Shown piece by piece: positions 1-8,696 of a stretch of 64,000 nt of DNA. The stretch comes from Bradyrhizobium ottawaense (GTDB lineage: Bacteria; Pseudomonadota; Alphaproteobacteria; Rhizobiales; Xanthobacteraceae). The translations under genes were made by a program, and so were the position numbers. Location: positions 434,001 through 498,000 of the forward strand of contig NZ_LT629693.1 in assembly GCF_900099825.1 (NCBI RefSeq), given 5' to 3'. Each line of letters begins with the position of its first letter. Within the stretch, counting starts at the first letter, position 1. The notes beneath the pieces were generated by a model. The model was not told the origin of the DNA, did no database searches, and saw nothing but the letters and a program-made list of their open reading frames with translations.

Positions 1-1870
1 CGAGCTTCTCCCGCGCCTCCTCGGCCTCACGCTGCCTGTTCCACATACTGGCATAGAGTCCGCCGGAAGCCAAAAGCCGGGCGTGGGTGCCGCGTTCGGC
101 GATGCGGCCCTGATCGAGCACGATGATTTCATCGGCGCCGACGATGGTCGAGAGCCGGTGCGCGATCACCAGCGAGGTGCGGCCGCGCGAGACGCGCTCC
201 AGCGATTCCTGGATCTCGTGCTCGGTGTGGCTGTCGAGCGCCGAGGTCGCTTCATCGAGCACCAGGATCGGCGGCGCCTTGAGCACCGTGCGTGCGATCG
301 CGACCCGCTGCTTCTCGCCGCCCGACAATTTCAGCCCGCGCTCGCCGACCTGGGTTTCATATCCCTTCGGCGACATCTTGATGAAACTGTCGATCTGCGC
401 CAGTTGCGCGGCCTCCTCCACTTCGGCATCGCTGGCGTCCCAGCGGCCGTAGCGGATGTTGTAGCGGATGGTGTCGTTGAACAGCACGGTATCCTGCGGC
501 ACCATGCCGATCGACGCCCGCAAGGAACCCTGCGTGACATCACGGATATCCTGGCCGTCGATCAGGATTCTGCCGCCGGAGACGTCATAAAGACGGAACA
601 GCAGCCGCGAGATCGTCGACTTGCCGGCGCCGGAGGGACCGACGATCGCGACCGTCTTGCCGGCCGGCACCTCGAAGCTCAGACCTTTCAGGATCGGCCG
701 CTCGGGATCATAGGAAAAACGCACGTCGTCGAAACGCACATTGCCCGAACTCACGATCAGGGGCACGGCCCCCTTGATATCCTTGACCTCCGGATTGCGC
801 GACAGGACCTCGAACATCTTCTCGATGTCGATGATGGCCTGCTTGATCTCGCGATAGACCATGCCCATGAAATTCAGCGGCTGATACAACTGGATCATCA
901 TGGCGTTGATCATGACGAAATCGCCGACCGTATGGGTGCCGTTGCGGATGCCGGACACGCACATCAGCATGGTCGCGGTAAGGCCGGCGGTGAAGATCAC
1001 CGCCTGCCCGGTATTGAGCAGTGCCAGCGACGTATAGGTCTTCACGCTCGCCTTTTCGAAGCGCTCCATCGAGTGGTCGTAGCGCGTGGCTTCGCGCTGC
1101 TCGGCGCTGAAATATTTCACCGTCTCGTAGTTCAAGAGCGAGTCGATCGCCTTGGTGTTCGCCTCTGTGTCGGAATCGTTCATCTTGCGGCGGATCTCGA
1201 TCCGCCACTCGGTCGCGAGATAGGTGAAGTACATGAAGACGACGACCGTGAGCAGGACGGCGGCGACATAGCGCCAGTCGAACTGCCACAGCAGCACGCC
1301 CGCCAGCAGCACGACCTCGACGACGGTCGGGATCAGTTGCAGGATCACCATCCGCACGATCACCTCGATGCCGGAGCGGCCGCGCTCCAGCACCCGCGTC
1401 AAGCCGCCGGTCTTGCGCTCGAGATGGAAGCGCAGCGACAATTCATGCATGTGAACGAAGGTGATGTAGGCGAGCTTGCGCACCGCATGCATCGCGACCC
1501 GCGCGAAGATGCCGTCGCGCCATTGCGTCAAAATCGCCATCAGCACGCGCAGGCCGCCGTAACTGAGCGTCATCAGGAGCGGCGACGCGATCAGCCACAG
1601 CGTCCAGTTCGACGGCTGAACGGGTGCGCTGCCCGCACCGCTGAGCGCGTCGATCGCCCATTTGAAGGTGAACGGCACCGCCAGGGTCGCGACTTTGGCG
1701 ATCAGCAGCAGCACCACCGACCAGACCACGCGCATTTTGAGATCGGCACGATCGCCCGGCCAGATAAACGGCCACAAATGCACCAGCGTCCCGATCAGCG
1801 TGGCCTTGTCGGCGGGACTGGCTGATGACGGGGCGTCATGGGCCCGCGGGTGCGAATCGGTATGGGCCAT
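1..1870 (-). CDS. Atm1-type ABC exporter, ATP-binding/permease (3' end cut by window)
   Basis: Half-transporter of the ABCB7/Atm1/HMT1 group, expected in the inner membrane exporting glutathione-linked metal or sulfur species; substrate is inferred from family only. Reading the minus strand from ATG at 1870 gives a six-helix membrane domain followed by a nucleotide-binding domain. Visible motifs are Walker A GPSGAGKST (about residue 410), signature LSGGEKQR (about 515), Walker B ILVLDEATSALD (about 535) and the H-loop IAHRLS (about 567). The stretch ALLNTGQAVIFTAGL in the membrane domain is typical of Atm1 relatives. About 623 codons are visible and the C-terminus lies left of the window. An in-frame stop just upstream of 1870 supports this start. 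An MsbA-like lipid exporter is the main alternative. Confidence 0.85.
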   Translation of the reverse strand, partial: MAHTDSHPRAHDAPSSASPADKATLIGTLVHLWPFIWPGDRADLKMRVVWSVVLLLIAKVATLAVPFTFKWAIDALSGAGSAPVQPSNWTLWLIASPLLMTLSYGGLRVLMAILTQWRDGIFARVAMHAVRKLAYITFVHMHELSLRFHLERKTGGLTRVLERGRSGIEVIVRMVILQLIPTVVEVVLLAGVLLWQFDWRYVAAVLLTVVVFMYFTYLATEWRIEIRRKMNDSDTEANTKAIDSLLNYETVKYFSAEQREATRYDHSMERFEKASVKTYTSLALLNTGQAVIFTAGLTATMLMCVSGIRNGTHTVGDFVMINAMMIQLYQPLNFMGMVYREIKQAIIDIEKMFEVLSRNPEVKDIKGAVPLIVSSGNVRFDDVRFSYDPERPILKGLSFEVPAGKTVAIVGPSGAGKSTISRLLFRLYDVSGGRILIDGQDIRDVTQGSLRASIGMVPQDTVLFNDTIRYNIRYGRWDASDAEVEEAAQLAQIDSFIKMSPKGYETQVGERGLKLSGGEKQRVAIARTVLKAPPILVLDEATSALDSHTEHEIQESLERVSRGRTSLVIAHRLSTIVGADEIIVLDQGRIAERGTHARLLASGGLYASMWNRQREAEEAREKL

Positions 1871-2072
1871 CAGTTCGGCGCCCGCATCAGGTGGGCGCAC
1901 CGGTTCGCAATCAGATGTTTTTCAGGGGCTCGCATATGCCCGTCATATAGAGCGTTTGAATGCTCCGTACAGCCTTGAAAGATAAAACTTTCCCGTTTTG
2001 GGGACCTTTCCGGGCCAATTCCGCTGCGGCCCCGGCATCGCCGGACTTGAGCTTTTTTCGCTGCAGTGCCAC

Positions 2073-2687
2073 ATGAAAGGGATGAACCAAATCAAAACCG
2101 TCTGCGTCTATTGCGGCTCCGGCTCCGGCTCCAATCCCCGCTTTGTCGAAGCAGCCGTGGCCCTTGGCAAGGTTTTCGCCCAGAACCATGTCCGGCTCGT
2201 CTATGGCGGCGGATCGGTCGGGTTGATGGGCGCGGTCGCCAAGTCCGTGCTCGATCACGGCGGCTCGGTCACCGGGATCATTCCGGAATTTCTCCGGGCC
2301 AAGGAAAACGCGATGTCCGGCGTGCAGGAGATGGTCATCACGCCCGACATGCATGAGCGCAAGCGGCTGATGTTCGAACGCTCGGACGCATTCGTCGCCC
2401 TGCCCGGCGGCATCGGCACGCTGGAGGAACTGGTCGAGCAGATGACCTGGCAGCAACTCGGCCGCCACAACAAGCCGATCTTGCTCGCCAATATCGACAA
2501 TTTCTGGGAACCGCTGCTGTCGCTGCTCTCGCATATGCGCGTCACCGAGTTCATTCGCCCGGGGCTAAGTATCGACATTCTCAAGGCTGAACGGGTCGAG
2601 GATATCCTGCCGCGCCTGCGCGCCGCCGCTGCGCTCGCCCCCGCCGGCACCCAGGAAATGGCGCCGGAAGTGGCGCGACGGCTTTAG
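2073..2687 (+). CDS. LOG-family nucleotide phosphoribohydrolase (TIGR00730)
   Basis: About 204 residues, the usual size for LOG/YgdH-type Rossmann proteins that release the base from cytokinin riboside 5'-monophosphate or AMP-like nucleotides; the true substrate is not visible. The N-terminus shows TVCVYCGSGSG, followed by VYGGGSVGLMG and the family motif PGGIGTLEELVEQMTW that carries the catalytic Arg/Glu neighbourhood. The frame is open back to 1998, but the ATG at 2073 (or 2082, MNQIK) fits family alignments better than the longer version. The gene stands alone, divergent from the ABC exporter and convergent with the VOC gene. Confidence 0.88.
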   Translation: MKGMNQIKTVCVYCGSGSGSNPRFVEAAVALGKVFAQNHVRLVYGGGSVGLMGAVAKSVLDHGGSVTGIIPEFLRAKENAMSGVQEMVITPDMHERKRLMFERSDAFVALPGGIGTLEELVEQMTWQQLGRHNKPILLANIDNFWEPLLSLLSHMRVTEFIRPGLSIDILKAERVEDILPRLRAAAALAPAGTQEMAPEVARRL

Positions 2688-2699
2688 CCGCGCGCGTCT

Positions 2700-3077
2700 T
2701 TATTCGCTCGGAAACGTCACCGCCTCGATGCGATTGCCATCGGGGTCGATGACGAAGGCGGCGTAATAGCGCACGCGATCATGCGGCCGCAGCCCGGGCG
2801 CACCGTCGGAGCGGCCGCCGGTCGCCAGCGCCGCGGCATGAAACGCATCGACATCGCCGGTGGCTTTGGCGCGAAGGCAGATGTGGGTGCCGCTCTCGTG
2901 CGAGACCGGCGCGATCCCGGCGCGAAGGTTGATCCAGAACTCCGGATAATTTTTGCCGAAGCCGATAGTGGCGGGACGCGTCACCAAGCGCGACAGGCCG
3001 AGCGGCGCCAAGGTTGCTTCATAGAAGCGTGCGGCACGTTCGAGGTCGCTGACGCCGACGGAGATGTGGTCGATCAT
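2700..3077 (-). CDS. VOC-family (glyoxalase-like) protein
   Basis: A single-domain vicinal-oxygen-chelate protein of 125 residues. It opens MIDHISVGVSDLERAARFYE, the usual first beta-alpha unit, and ends PDGNRIEAVTF, which carries the last metal-ligand Glu. Members are lyases, dioxygenases or resistance proteins and nothing here decides which. It ends 12 bases from the stop of the convergent LOG-family gene. A 79-bp palindromic repeat separates its start from cimA, so it is probably transcribed alone. Confidence 0.8.
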   Translation of the reverse strand: MIDHISVGVSDLERAARFYEATLAPLGLSRLVTRPATIGFGKNYPEFWINLRAGIAPVSHESGTHICLRAKATGDVDAFHAAALATGGRSDGAPGLRPHDRVRYYAAFVIDPDGNRIEAVTFPSE

Positions 3078-3101
3078 GTGAAGGCCCCCCGCTCTCTCCC
3101 C

Positions 3102-3180
3102 GTAGCCCGGATGAGCGAAGCGAAATCCGGGGTCTACTGTCGATACAAGCCCCGGATTTCGCTTCGCTCATCCGGGCTAC
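3102..3180. repeat. Palindromic intergenic repeat
   Basis: Two 31-bp arms (3102-3132 and 3150-3180) are perfect reverse complements around a 17-bp loop; each begins or ends with GTAGCCCGGATGAGCG. It sits between the start of the VOC gene and the end of cimA. Such foldback units are common in Bradyrhizobium and Rhodopseudomonas intergenic DNA. Confidence 0.9.
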
Positions 3181-3188
3181 ATTCTCAT

Positions 3189-4787
3189 TCACGCCGGCGC
3201 GTTCGACTTCACCAGCTTGTAGATCACCGAATCCATCAGCGCCTGGAACGAGGCGTCGATGATGTTGGGGGATACACCGACCGTGGTCCAGCTCTCGCCC
3301 TGCTCGTCCTCGCTCTCGATCAGCACCCGCGTCACCGCTTCGGTGCCGCCATTGAGGATACGCACGCGGTAGTCGATCAGCTTCAGGCCTTCGATGTATT
3401 TCTGGTACTTGCCGAGGTCTTTTCGCAACGCGACGTCGAGCGCATTGACGGGGCCGTTGCCTTCGGCCGCCGAGATCAGATGCTCGCCGGCGACATCGAC
3501 CTTCACCACCGCCAGCGCCACCGTGACGCGCTGACCGTTGGCGTTGTAGCGCTGCTCGACATTGACGTCGAACTGCTCGACCCGGAAATATTCCGGCACC
3601 CGGCCGAGCGTGCGCCGCGCCAGCAAATCGAACGAGGCGTTGGCGGACTCATAAGCAAAGCCAGCCGCCTCGCGCTCCTTCAGCTCCTCGACCAGGCGCG
3701 CCAGTTTCGGATCGCTCTTTTCATAGGGGATGCCGGCGCGGTCGAGCTCGGCCATCACATTGGAGCGGCCGGCCTGGTCGGACACCAGCACCTTGCGATG
3801 GTTGCCGACCAATTCAGGCAGCACATGCTCGTAGGTGTGCGGGTCCTTCATCACGGCGGAGGCATGAATGCCGGTCTTGGTCACGAACGCGCTTTCGCCG
3901 ACATAGGCGGCGTGGCGGTTCGGCGCGCGGTTGAGCATGTCGTCGAGCGTGCGCGACACCGTCATCAGCGTCGCCATCTTCTCCGGCGTCACCCCGATCT
4001 CGAACGCGTCGGAGAACTCGTTCTTCAGCCGCAGCGTCGGGATCAGCGAACAGAGGTTGGCGTTGCCGCAGCGCTCGCCAAGTCCGTTCAGCGTGCCCTG
4101 GATCTGCCGCGCGCCGGCGCGCACCGCGGCCAGCGAATTCGCCACCGCCTGCTCGGTGTCGTTATGGGCGTGAATGCCGACATTGCCGCCGGGGATGTTT
4201 TTCACGACATCGCCGACAATGGTCTCAACCTCGTGCGGCATGGTGCCGCCGTTGGTATCGCACAGCACCACCCAGCGTGCGCCGGATTCGTAGGCGGCCT
4301 TCGCGCAGGCCAATGCGAATTCGCGGTTTTCCTTGTAGCCGTCGAAAAAGTGCTCGCAATCAACCATCACCTCGCGGCCGGCGGCCTTTGCCGCGCCGAC
4401 GCTGTCGCGGATCGAGGCGATGTTTTCCTCGTTGGTGGTCTCGAGCGCGACGCGCACCTGGTAGGCGGAGGCTTTGGCGACAAAGCAGATCGCATCCGCC
4501 TTGGCTTCCAGGATGCCGGCGAGCCCGGGATCGTTGGAGGCCGAGCGGCCCGGCCGCCGCGTCATGCCGAACGCGGTAAACTTCGCGTGGTCGAGCTTCG
4601 GCTTGGTGGCGAAAAATTCGGTGTCGGTCGGATTGGCGCCGGGATAGCCGCCCTCGACATAGTCGATGCCGAGTTCGTCAAGCATGCCGGCGATGATCTG
4701 CTTGTCATGCAGCGTGAAATCGACGCCGTTGGTCTGGGCGCCATCGCGCAGCGTGGTGTCGAACAGATAAAGGCGTTCGCGGCTCAT
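3189..4787 (-). CDS. cimA: Citramalate synthase
   Basis: Condenses acetyl-CoA with pyruvate to (R)-citramalate, the threonine-independent entry to isoleucine. At 532 residues it has the HMGL/DRE-TIM barrel in the first 280 residues, with FDTTLRDGAQTNGV at the start and HNDTEQAVANS with LNGLGERCGN further on. The C-terminal LeuA-type allosteric domain holds NGPVNALDVALRKDL. The CimA-specific spacing (TLRDGAQ rather than LRDGEQSPG of LeuA) favours citramalate over isopropylmalate synthase. The start ATG overlaps the stop of the upstream acetyltransferase by 4 bases, and that gene in turn overlaps cysS, so the three form one operon read right to left. Confidence 0.9.
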   Translation of the reverse strand: MSRERLYLFDTTLRDGAQTNGVDFTLHDKQIIAGMLDELGIDYVEGGYPGANPTDTEFFATKPKLDHAKFTAFGMTRRPGRSASNDPGLAGILEAKADAICFVAKASAYQVRVALETTNEENIASIRDSVGAAKAAGREVMVDCEHFFDGYKENREFALACAKAAYESGARWVVLCDTNGGTMPHEVETIVGDVVKNIPGGNVGIHAHNDTEQAVANSLAAVRAGARQIQGTLNGLGERCGNANLCSLIPTLRLKNEFSDAFEIGVTPEKMATLMTVSRTLDDMLNRAPNRHAAYVGESAFVTKTGIHASAVMKDPHTYEHVLPELVGNHRKVLVSDQAGRSNVMAELDRAGIPYEKSDPKLARLVEELKEREAAGFAYESANASFDLLARRTLGRVPEYFRVEQFDVNVEQRYNANGQRVTVALAVVKVDVAGEHLISAAEGNGPVNALDVALRKDLGKYQKYIEGLKLIDYRVRILNGGTEAVTRVLIESEDEQGESWTTVGVSPNIIDASFQALMDSVIYKLVKSNAPA

Positions 4788-5299
4788 GATGGCGCTCCCG
4801 GCGCGGCGTTTTCAGCCAGCGTCTTCTGCATCGTGGTGTTGGCGAGCCATTCGCCATTGACGGTGATGGTGTTGCGCTGCTTGCCGACATAGCCGCGCCT
4901 CTGGAAAAACGTCTCCGCGGTATCGCTGGCGTCGACCGTCAGATTCGTGGCGCCGCGGGCGCCGGCGAGCTTCTCCAGCGCGTCGACCAGCATCGTGGCA
5001 ATGCCCTGCCTCGCCGCGCCCGGATGCACATAGAGCAGGTCGATGTGATCGGCCCCTTTCAGCGAGACAAAACCCACCGGCGAATTCTGCAACGTCGCGA
5101 TCAGCGTTAACTGGCCGGCGAGACGTTTGCCGAATGCCGCCTCATCTTCGGCGGCAGCAGCCCAGGCTTCCTGCTGCGCTTCGCTGTAGTCGTCGCCGGT
5201 CAACTCCTGGATCGCGGCAACGAAAATCGCCGCCAGGATCGGCGCATCCGCCGGCAAAAACGGCCGCAGACCGGGTTTGGGCAAGGTCTGCCCCATCAC
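4784..5299 (-). CDS. GNAT-family N-acetyltransferase
   Basis: 171 residues with the GNAT core: acceptor-side [16 protein letters not shown] at the N-terminus, and the acetyl-CoA pyrophosphate loop region [21 protein letters not shown] near residue 95. The tail [18 protein letters not shown] is typical of YafP/small-molecule acetyltransferases. The substrate is unknown. It is translationally coupled to cysS upstream and cimA downstream by ATGA overlaps at both ends, so it is expressed with amino-acid and tRNA-charging genes. Confidence 0.85.
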   Translation of the reverse strand: MMGQTLPKPGLRPFLPADAPILAAIFVAAIQELTGDDYSEAQQEAWAAAAEDEAAFGKRLAGQLTLIATLQNSPVGFVSLKGADHIDLLYVHPGAARQGIATMLVDALEKLAGARGATNLTVDASDTAETFFQRRGYVGKQRNTITVNGEWLANTTMQKTLAENAAPGAPS

Positions 5300-6702
5300 G
5301 CGATCTCCCAGGTGGTCACGGGTTTTCCGTCGGCATCCTTGCCATCCTTGATGGCCACGCCCATGGCGGCGAGTTCGTCGCGGATACGATCGGACTCCTT
5401 GAAGTCCTTTCGCGCTCGCGCGGCGGCACGCTCCGCGATCAGCCGGTCAACCTGCGTCGCATCGACGCCGCTGGCCTGCTGCTTTCGGCCCTTCCATGCG
5501 GCAGCGCTCTCGGAGAGGAAACCGAGAAGGCGCAGGGAAGCAGCAAACTGGTCGCGATCCCCATCGTTTCCGGAAGCAGCACTATTCCGCAAACCGTGCA
5601 GCGACGCGACCATCTGCGGCGTGTTCAGGTCGTCCGACAGCGACGCGATGACGGCATCGGAAGGCCGTCCGCCCTTGATGTCGGCGGCGACCCAATACCA
5701 GTCGTCGAGCGTTTTTGCGCTTTCTTCCAATCCCTTCAACGTCCAGTCCATCGGCGAGCGGTAATGCGCCTTCAACATATTGAGGCGAAGCACTTCGCCC
5801 GGCCAATCGGCCAGCAGTTCCCGGATCGTGACGAAGTTGCCGAGCGACTTCGACATCTTGGTGTCTTCGATCTGCACGAATTCATTGTGCATCCAGTAAT
5901 TCGCCATCGCGGGTGTGCCATGCGCGCAACGCGATTGCGCGATTTCGTTCTCGTGATGCGGAAAGATCAAATCCAGGCCGCCGCCGTGGATGTCGAACAC
6001 GTCGCCGAGATAGGCTGCACTCATGGCCGAGCATTCGATGTGCCATCCCGGGCGGCCCCTGCCCCACGGGCTTTCCCATCCCGGCTCGTCGCCGGACGAT
6101 TGCTTCCACAACACAAAATCGCCCGGATTTTTCTTGTGCGCATCGACAGCGACGCGCGCACCCGGTCGCTGCTCGTCCAGCTTGCGGCCCGAAAGCGCGC
6201 CATAGTCCGGCATCGACGCCGTATCGAACAGAACTTCGCCGCCCGCTTCATAAGCGTGACCACGCGCGATCAACTGCTTGATGAGCGTCACCATATCCGT
6301 CTTGCCGTCCGCGCGCGGCAGCACGAAGTCAGTCGCGCGGGGTTCGAACGTCGGTGGCAGTGAGCCCAATGCCGCAGCGTCGGCGTAAAACTGGTTGGCG
6401 GTCACTTCGGTAACCTTGCGGATCGCCTCGTTCAGCGGCAGACCCGGAAAATCCCGCACCGCCCGCGCGTTGATCTTGTCGTCGACGTCGGTGATGTTGC
6501 GGACATAGGTGACGTGCTCGGCGCCGTAGAGGTGCCGCAGCAGCCGGAACAGCACGTCGAACACGATGACCGGGCGCGCATTGCCGATATGGGCAAAGTC
6601 GTAGACCGTTGGTCCGCAGACATACATGCGGACATTCGAGGGATCGAGCGGCGTGAACGGCCGCTTCTCCTTGGTCAACGTATCGTAGAGGCGCAATTGC
6701 AT
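5296..6702 (-). CDS. cysS: Cysteinyl-tRNA synthetase
   Basis: Class I aminoacyl-tRNA synthetase of 468 residues, normal for CysRS. The HIGH-type motif appears as AHIGNARP after YVCGPTVYD, whose Cys is a zinc ligand. The other zinc ligands are seen in WHIECSAM and HHENEIAQ, and the KMSKS loop as [10 protein letters not shown]. The C-terminal helical anticodon-binding domain ends [13 protein letters not shown]. It is the first gene of the cysS-GNAT-cimA operon on the minus strand. Confidence 0.97.
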   Translation of the reverse strand: MQLRLYDTLTKEKRPFTPLDPSNVRMYVCGPTVYDFAHIGNARPVIVFDVLFRLLRHLYGAEHVTYVRNITDVDDKINARAVRDFPGLPLNEAIRKVTEVTANQFYADAAALGSLPPTFEPRATDFVLPRADGKTDMVTLIKQLIARGHAYEAGGEVLFDTASMPDYGALSGRKLDEQRPGARVAVDAHKKNPGDFVLWKQSSGDEPGWESPWGRGRPGWHIECSAMSAAYLGDVFDIHGGGLDLIFPHHENEIAQSRCAHGTPAMANYWMHNEFVQIEDTKMSKSLGNFVTIRELLADWPGEVLRLNMLKAHYRSPMDWTLKGLEESAKTLDDWYWVAADIKGGRPSDAVIASLSDDLNTPQMVASLHGLRNSAASGNDGDRDQFAASLRLLGFLSESAAAWKGRKQQASGVDATQVDRLIAERAAARARKDFKESDRIRDELAAMGVAIKDGKDADGKPVTTWEIA

Positions 6703-7003
6703 GGATATCCCGTCCGTTGCGGCCGGGCGTCGAGTGATCTCATGTTGAGAAAAGACGGCCTCAGCCAGCGAATCGCTAGCTAATAATCTCGCGGCAAATG
6801 CTGCAGATGGCGAGGAGACCGTTCATGGTTCCACCATGTCCCAGCCCGGGGCACGGCGTCAAGGCCTTGCTTGCGCCCGATTTGGGGCCGAATTGGCCGA
6901 TCCGCCGCCTCCCGACATTGCCGTCGGGCGATCATGGTTAATCATTATTAACATTTTGGGCTTATTCCTGAGGGCGGTCCCTAATCCCGCACCGGTGTTG
7001 CCC
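6703..7003. other. Intergenic region with AT-rich palindrome
   Basis: About 300 bases between divergent cysS and the small secreted protein. No gene is supported. It contains GTTAAT-CATT-ATTAAC at 6937-6952, a perfect dyad. This resembles a CtrA box, but the TTAA halves are 6 rather than 7 bases apart. Confidence 0.4.
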
Positions 7004-7327
7004 ATGCGAATTTCGTCAGCATTCATTTTCGATGCAATCCTGGTCTGCGGACTTCTGTTCGTCGTCTCGGCCGCGCATGCCGACAGCCGCGTTTTCATCG
7101 TCGCCAATCAGGCCGATGGCTACGGCGTCGATCAGTGCCTGGCCAGGGGCGACAAGTGCGGCGCCCATGCCGCCCGCTCCAATTGCCAGTCACGAGAATT
7201 TGCACAGGCCACCGCCTATCGCCGCGTCGATCCCGACGAAATTACCGGCTCGGTTTCCAAGGCCGGGAATGAGAAATGCACCGGCAGTGGCTGCGACGAA
7301 TACGTCGCCATCACCTGCCAGCGCTGA
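7004..7327 (+). CDS. Small secreted protein, function unknown
   Basis: 107 residues from the ATG at 7004, beginning with a clear signal peptide (MRISSAFIFDAILVCGLLF, cleavage likely after AHA). The mature part has six cysteines (QCLARGDKC, SNCQ, KCTGSGCDEYVAITCQ), suggesting a disulfide-stabilised periplasmic protein. The frame is open upstream to 6836, but a signal peptide at the very start makes 7004 the better choice. I do not recognise the family. Confidence 0.65.
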   Translation: MRISSAFIFDAILVCGLLFVVSAAHADSRVFIVANQADGYGVDQCLARGDKCGAHAARSNCQSREFAQATAYRRVDPDEITGSVSKAGNEKCTGSGCDEYVAITCQR

Positions 7328-7493
7328 CCCGGTTATCCCTGCCGAATCAAGGGGCGGTTTGCCACACCCGCGCCCCGGAAACGACGTGACGCTGCCCCGA
7401 GAAGCAGGTATGTGATGCGGCCGTGGCCGCACGATGCCGCCATGGCCGCGCCTCAAGGCTCTCGAGCCACGCGGAACCTCTCGATGGCCGGAT

Positions 7494-8684
7494 ATGCTCG
7501 AAATACCTGACGCTGCCTTTCCCCGCCGGATCCTGACTGGCGCCATGCTGCTCGGCCTCGTTGCCGTGAACGCGCCTGCGTTGGCGCAGATGAGCCAGGG
7601 CGCTCCGCCGCCGCCTCAGCAAAGCGCGCCGCAGGCGGGTCCCGCGCAGGCCAATCCCGCGCAGTCTAATCCGATGTGCGTCCGGCTCGAAGGTCAACTC
7701 GCGACCATCGACCGCGGCGCCGGCAGCGGCGATCCCGCCAAGGACGAGCAGATCCGCCGCTACCAGGAGGCGGCCGCCAAGCAGCAGGCCGAACTCGATC
7801 GCGTCACGATGCAGGCCAAGCGCATGGGCTGCGAAAGCTCGGGCTTCTTCTCGCTGTTCAACGGCCAGTCGGCGCAATGCGGACCGGTCAACAACCAGAT
7901 CCAGCAGATGCGCGGCAATCTCGATCAGATCAACACCAGCCTTGAACGTCTGCGCAGCGGCGGCATCGGCGGCGCCGACCGCGAAAACCAGCGCCGTTCG
8001 GTGCTGACCGCGCTGGCGCAGAACAACTGCGGTCCGCAATATGCGGCCGCGGCGCGCGGCGGTGGCAATTTCATGGACAATCTGTTCGGCAACAACAACG
8101 GCAACCAGATCCCGCCGCCGGCTGCCGAATTCGGTCCGCAGTCCGGCACCTTCCGCACCGTCTGCGTCCGCACCTGCGACGGCGCCTATTTCCCGGTCTC
8201 GTTCGCGACCGTGCAGGCGCGGTTTCCCGACGACGAGAAGACCTGCAAGGCGCTGTGCCCGGCGACGGAAGCGAGTTTGTTCACCTACCGCAACCCCGGC
8301 GAAGACATCAACCAGGCGGTCTCGGTCAGCGGCCAGCCCTATTCGGCACTTCCGAACGCGTTCAAGTTTCGCAGCGAGTTCAACCCGTCCTGCGCCTGCA
8401 AGGCGGCGGGCCAGACCTGGTCCGACGCGCTGAAATCGGTCGAGGACAAGGCCGCCGCCGAACAGCAGGGCGACATCATCGTCACCGAGGAAAGCGCGCG
8501 AAAGATGCAGCAGCGCGCGCAGCCGGGGGCGAAAACCACGCCGGCCAAAAAGGGAGCGGCTCCCGCCGCCACCACGGCCACCGCCCCGCCGCCTGCAACG
8601 CCGGCACCTGAGCCGACCGGCGCGACCGATGAGAAAAAGCCGATCCGCACCGTCGGCCCGACGTTCATCCCGCCGAAGCAGTAA
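7494..8684 (+). CDS. DUF2865-domain secreted protein
   Basis: About 396 residues from ATG 7494. The product starts with a signal peptide (FPRRILTGAMLLGLVAVNA, cleavage after ALAQ). A coiled-coil stretch with many Gln/Glu follows. The DUF2865 core comes next: FRTVCVRTCDGAYFPVSF, DDEKTCKALCPATEA, then SCACKAAGQTWSDAL, with paired cysteines. The C-terminus is Pro/Ala/Lys-rich and disordered. DUF2865 proteins are periplasmic, restricted to Rhizobiales, and have no known role. The frame opens at 7434, but the signal peptide position favours 7494. It is convergent with nadE. Confidence 0.82.
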   Translation: MLEIPDAAFPRRILTGAMLLGLVAVNAPALAQMSQGAPPPPQQSAPQAGPAQANPAQSNPMCVRLEGQLATIDRGAGSGDPAKDEQIRRYQEAAAKQQAELDRVTMQAKRMGCESSGFFSLFNGQSAQCGPVNNQIQQMRGNLDQINTSLERLRSGGIGGADRENQRRSVLTALAQNNCGPQYAAAARGGGNFMDNLFGNNNGNQIPPPAAEFGPQSGTFRTVCVRTCDGAYFPVSFATVQARFPDDEKTCKALCPATEASLFTYRNPGEDINQAVSVSGQPYSALPNAFKFRSEFNPSCACKAAGQTWSDALKSVEDKAAAEQQGDIIVTEESARKMQQRAQPGAKTTPAKKGAAPAATTATAPPPATPAPEPTGATDEKKPIRTVGPTFIPPKQ

Positions 8685-8696
8685 ATTTTCGCGAAG

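Noticed and set aside
83..1825. Open frame of 580 codons on the plus strand
   Set aside because: Antisense to the ABC exporter, whose motifs are all on the minus strand. The translation is Arg/His/Asp-rich, typical of a high-GC shadow.
2781..4892. Open frame of 703 codons on the plus strand
   Set aside because: Lies opposite cimA and the VOC gene, with shadow composition and no domain.
6937..6952. CtrA-like site GTTAATCATTATTAAC
   Set aside because: The half sites are 6 rather than 7 bases apart and the flanking genes are not cell-cycle genes; kept only as a palindrome.
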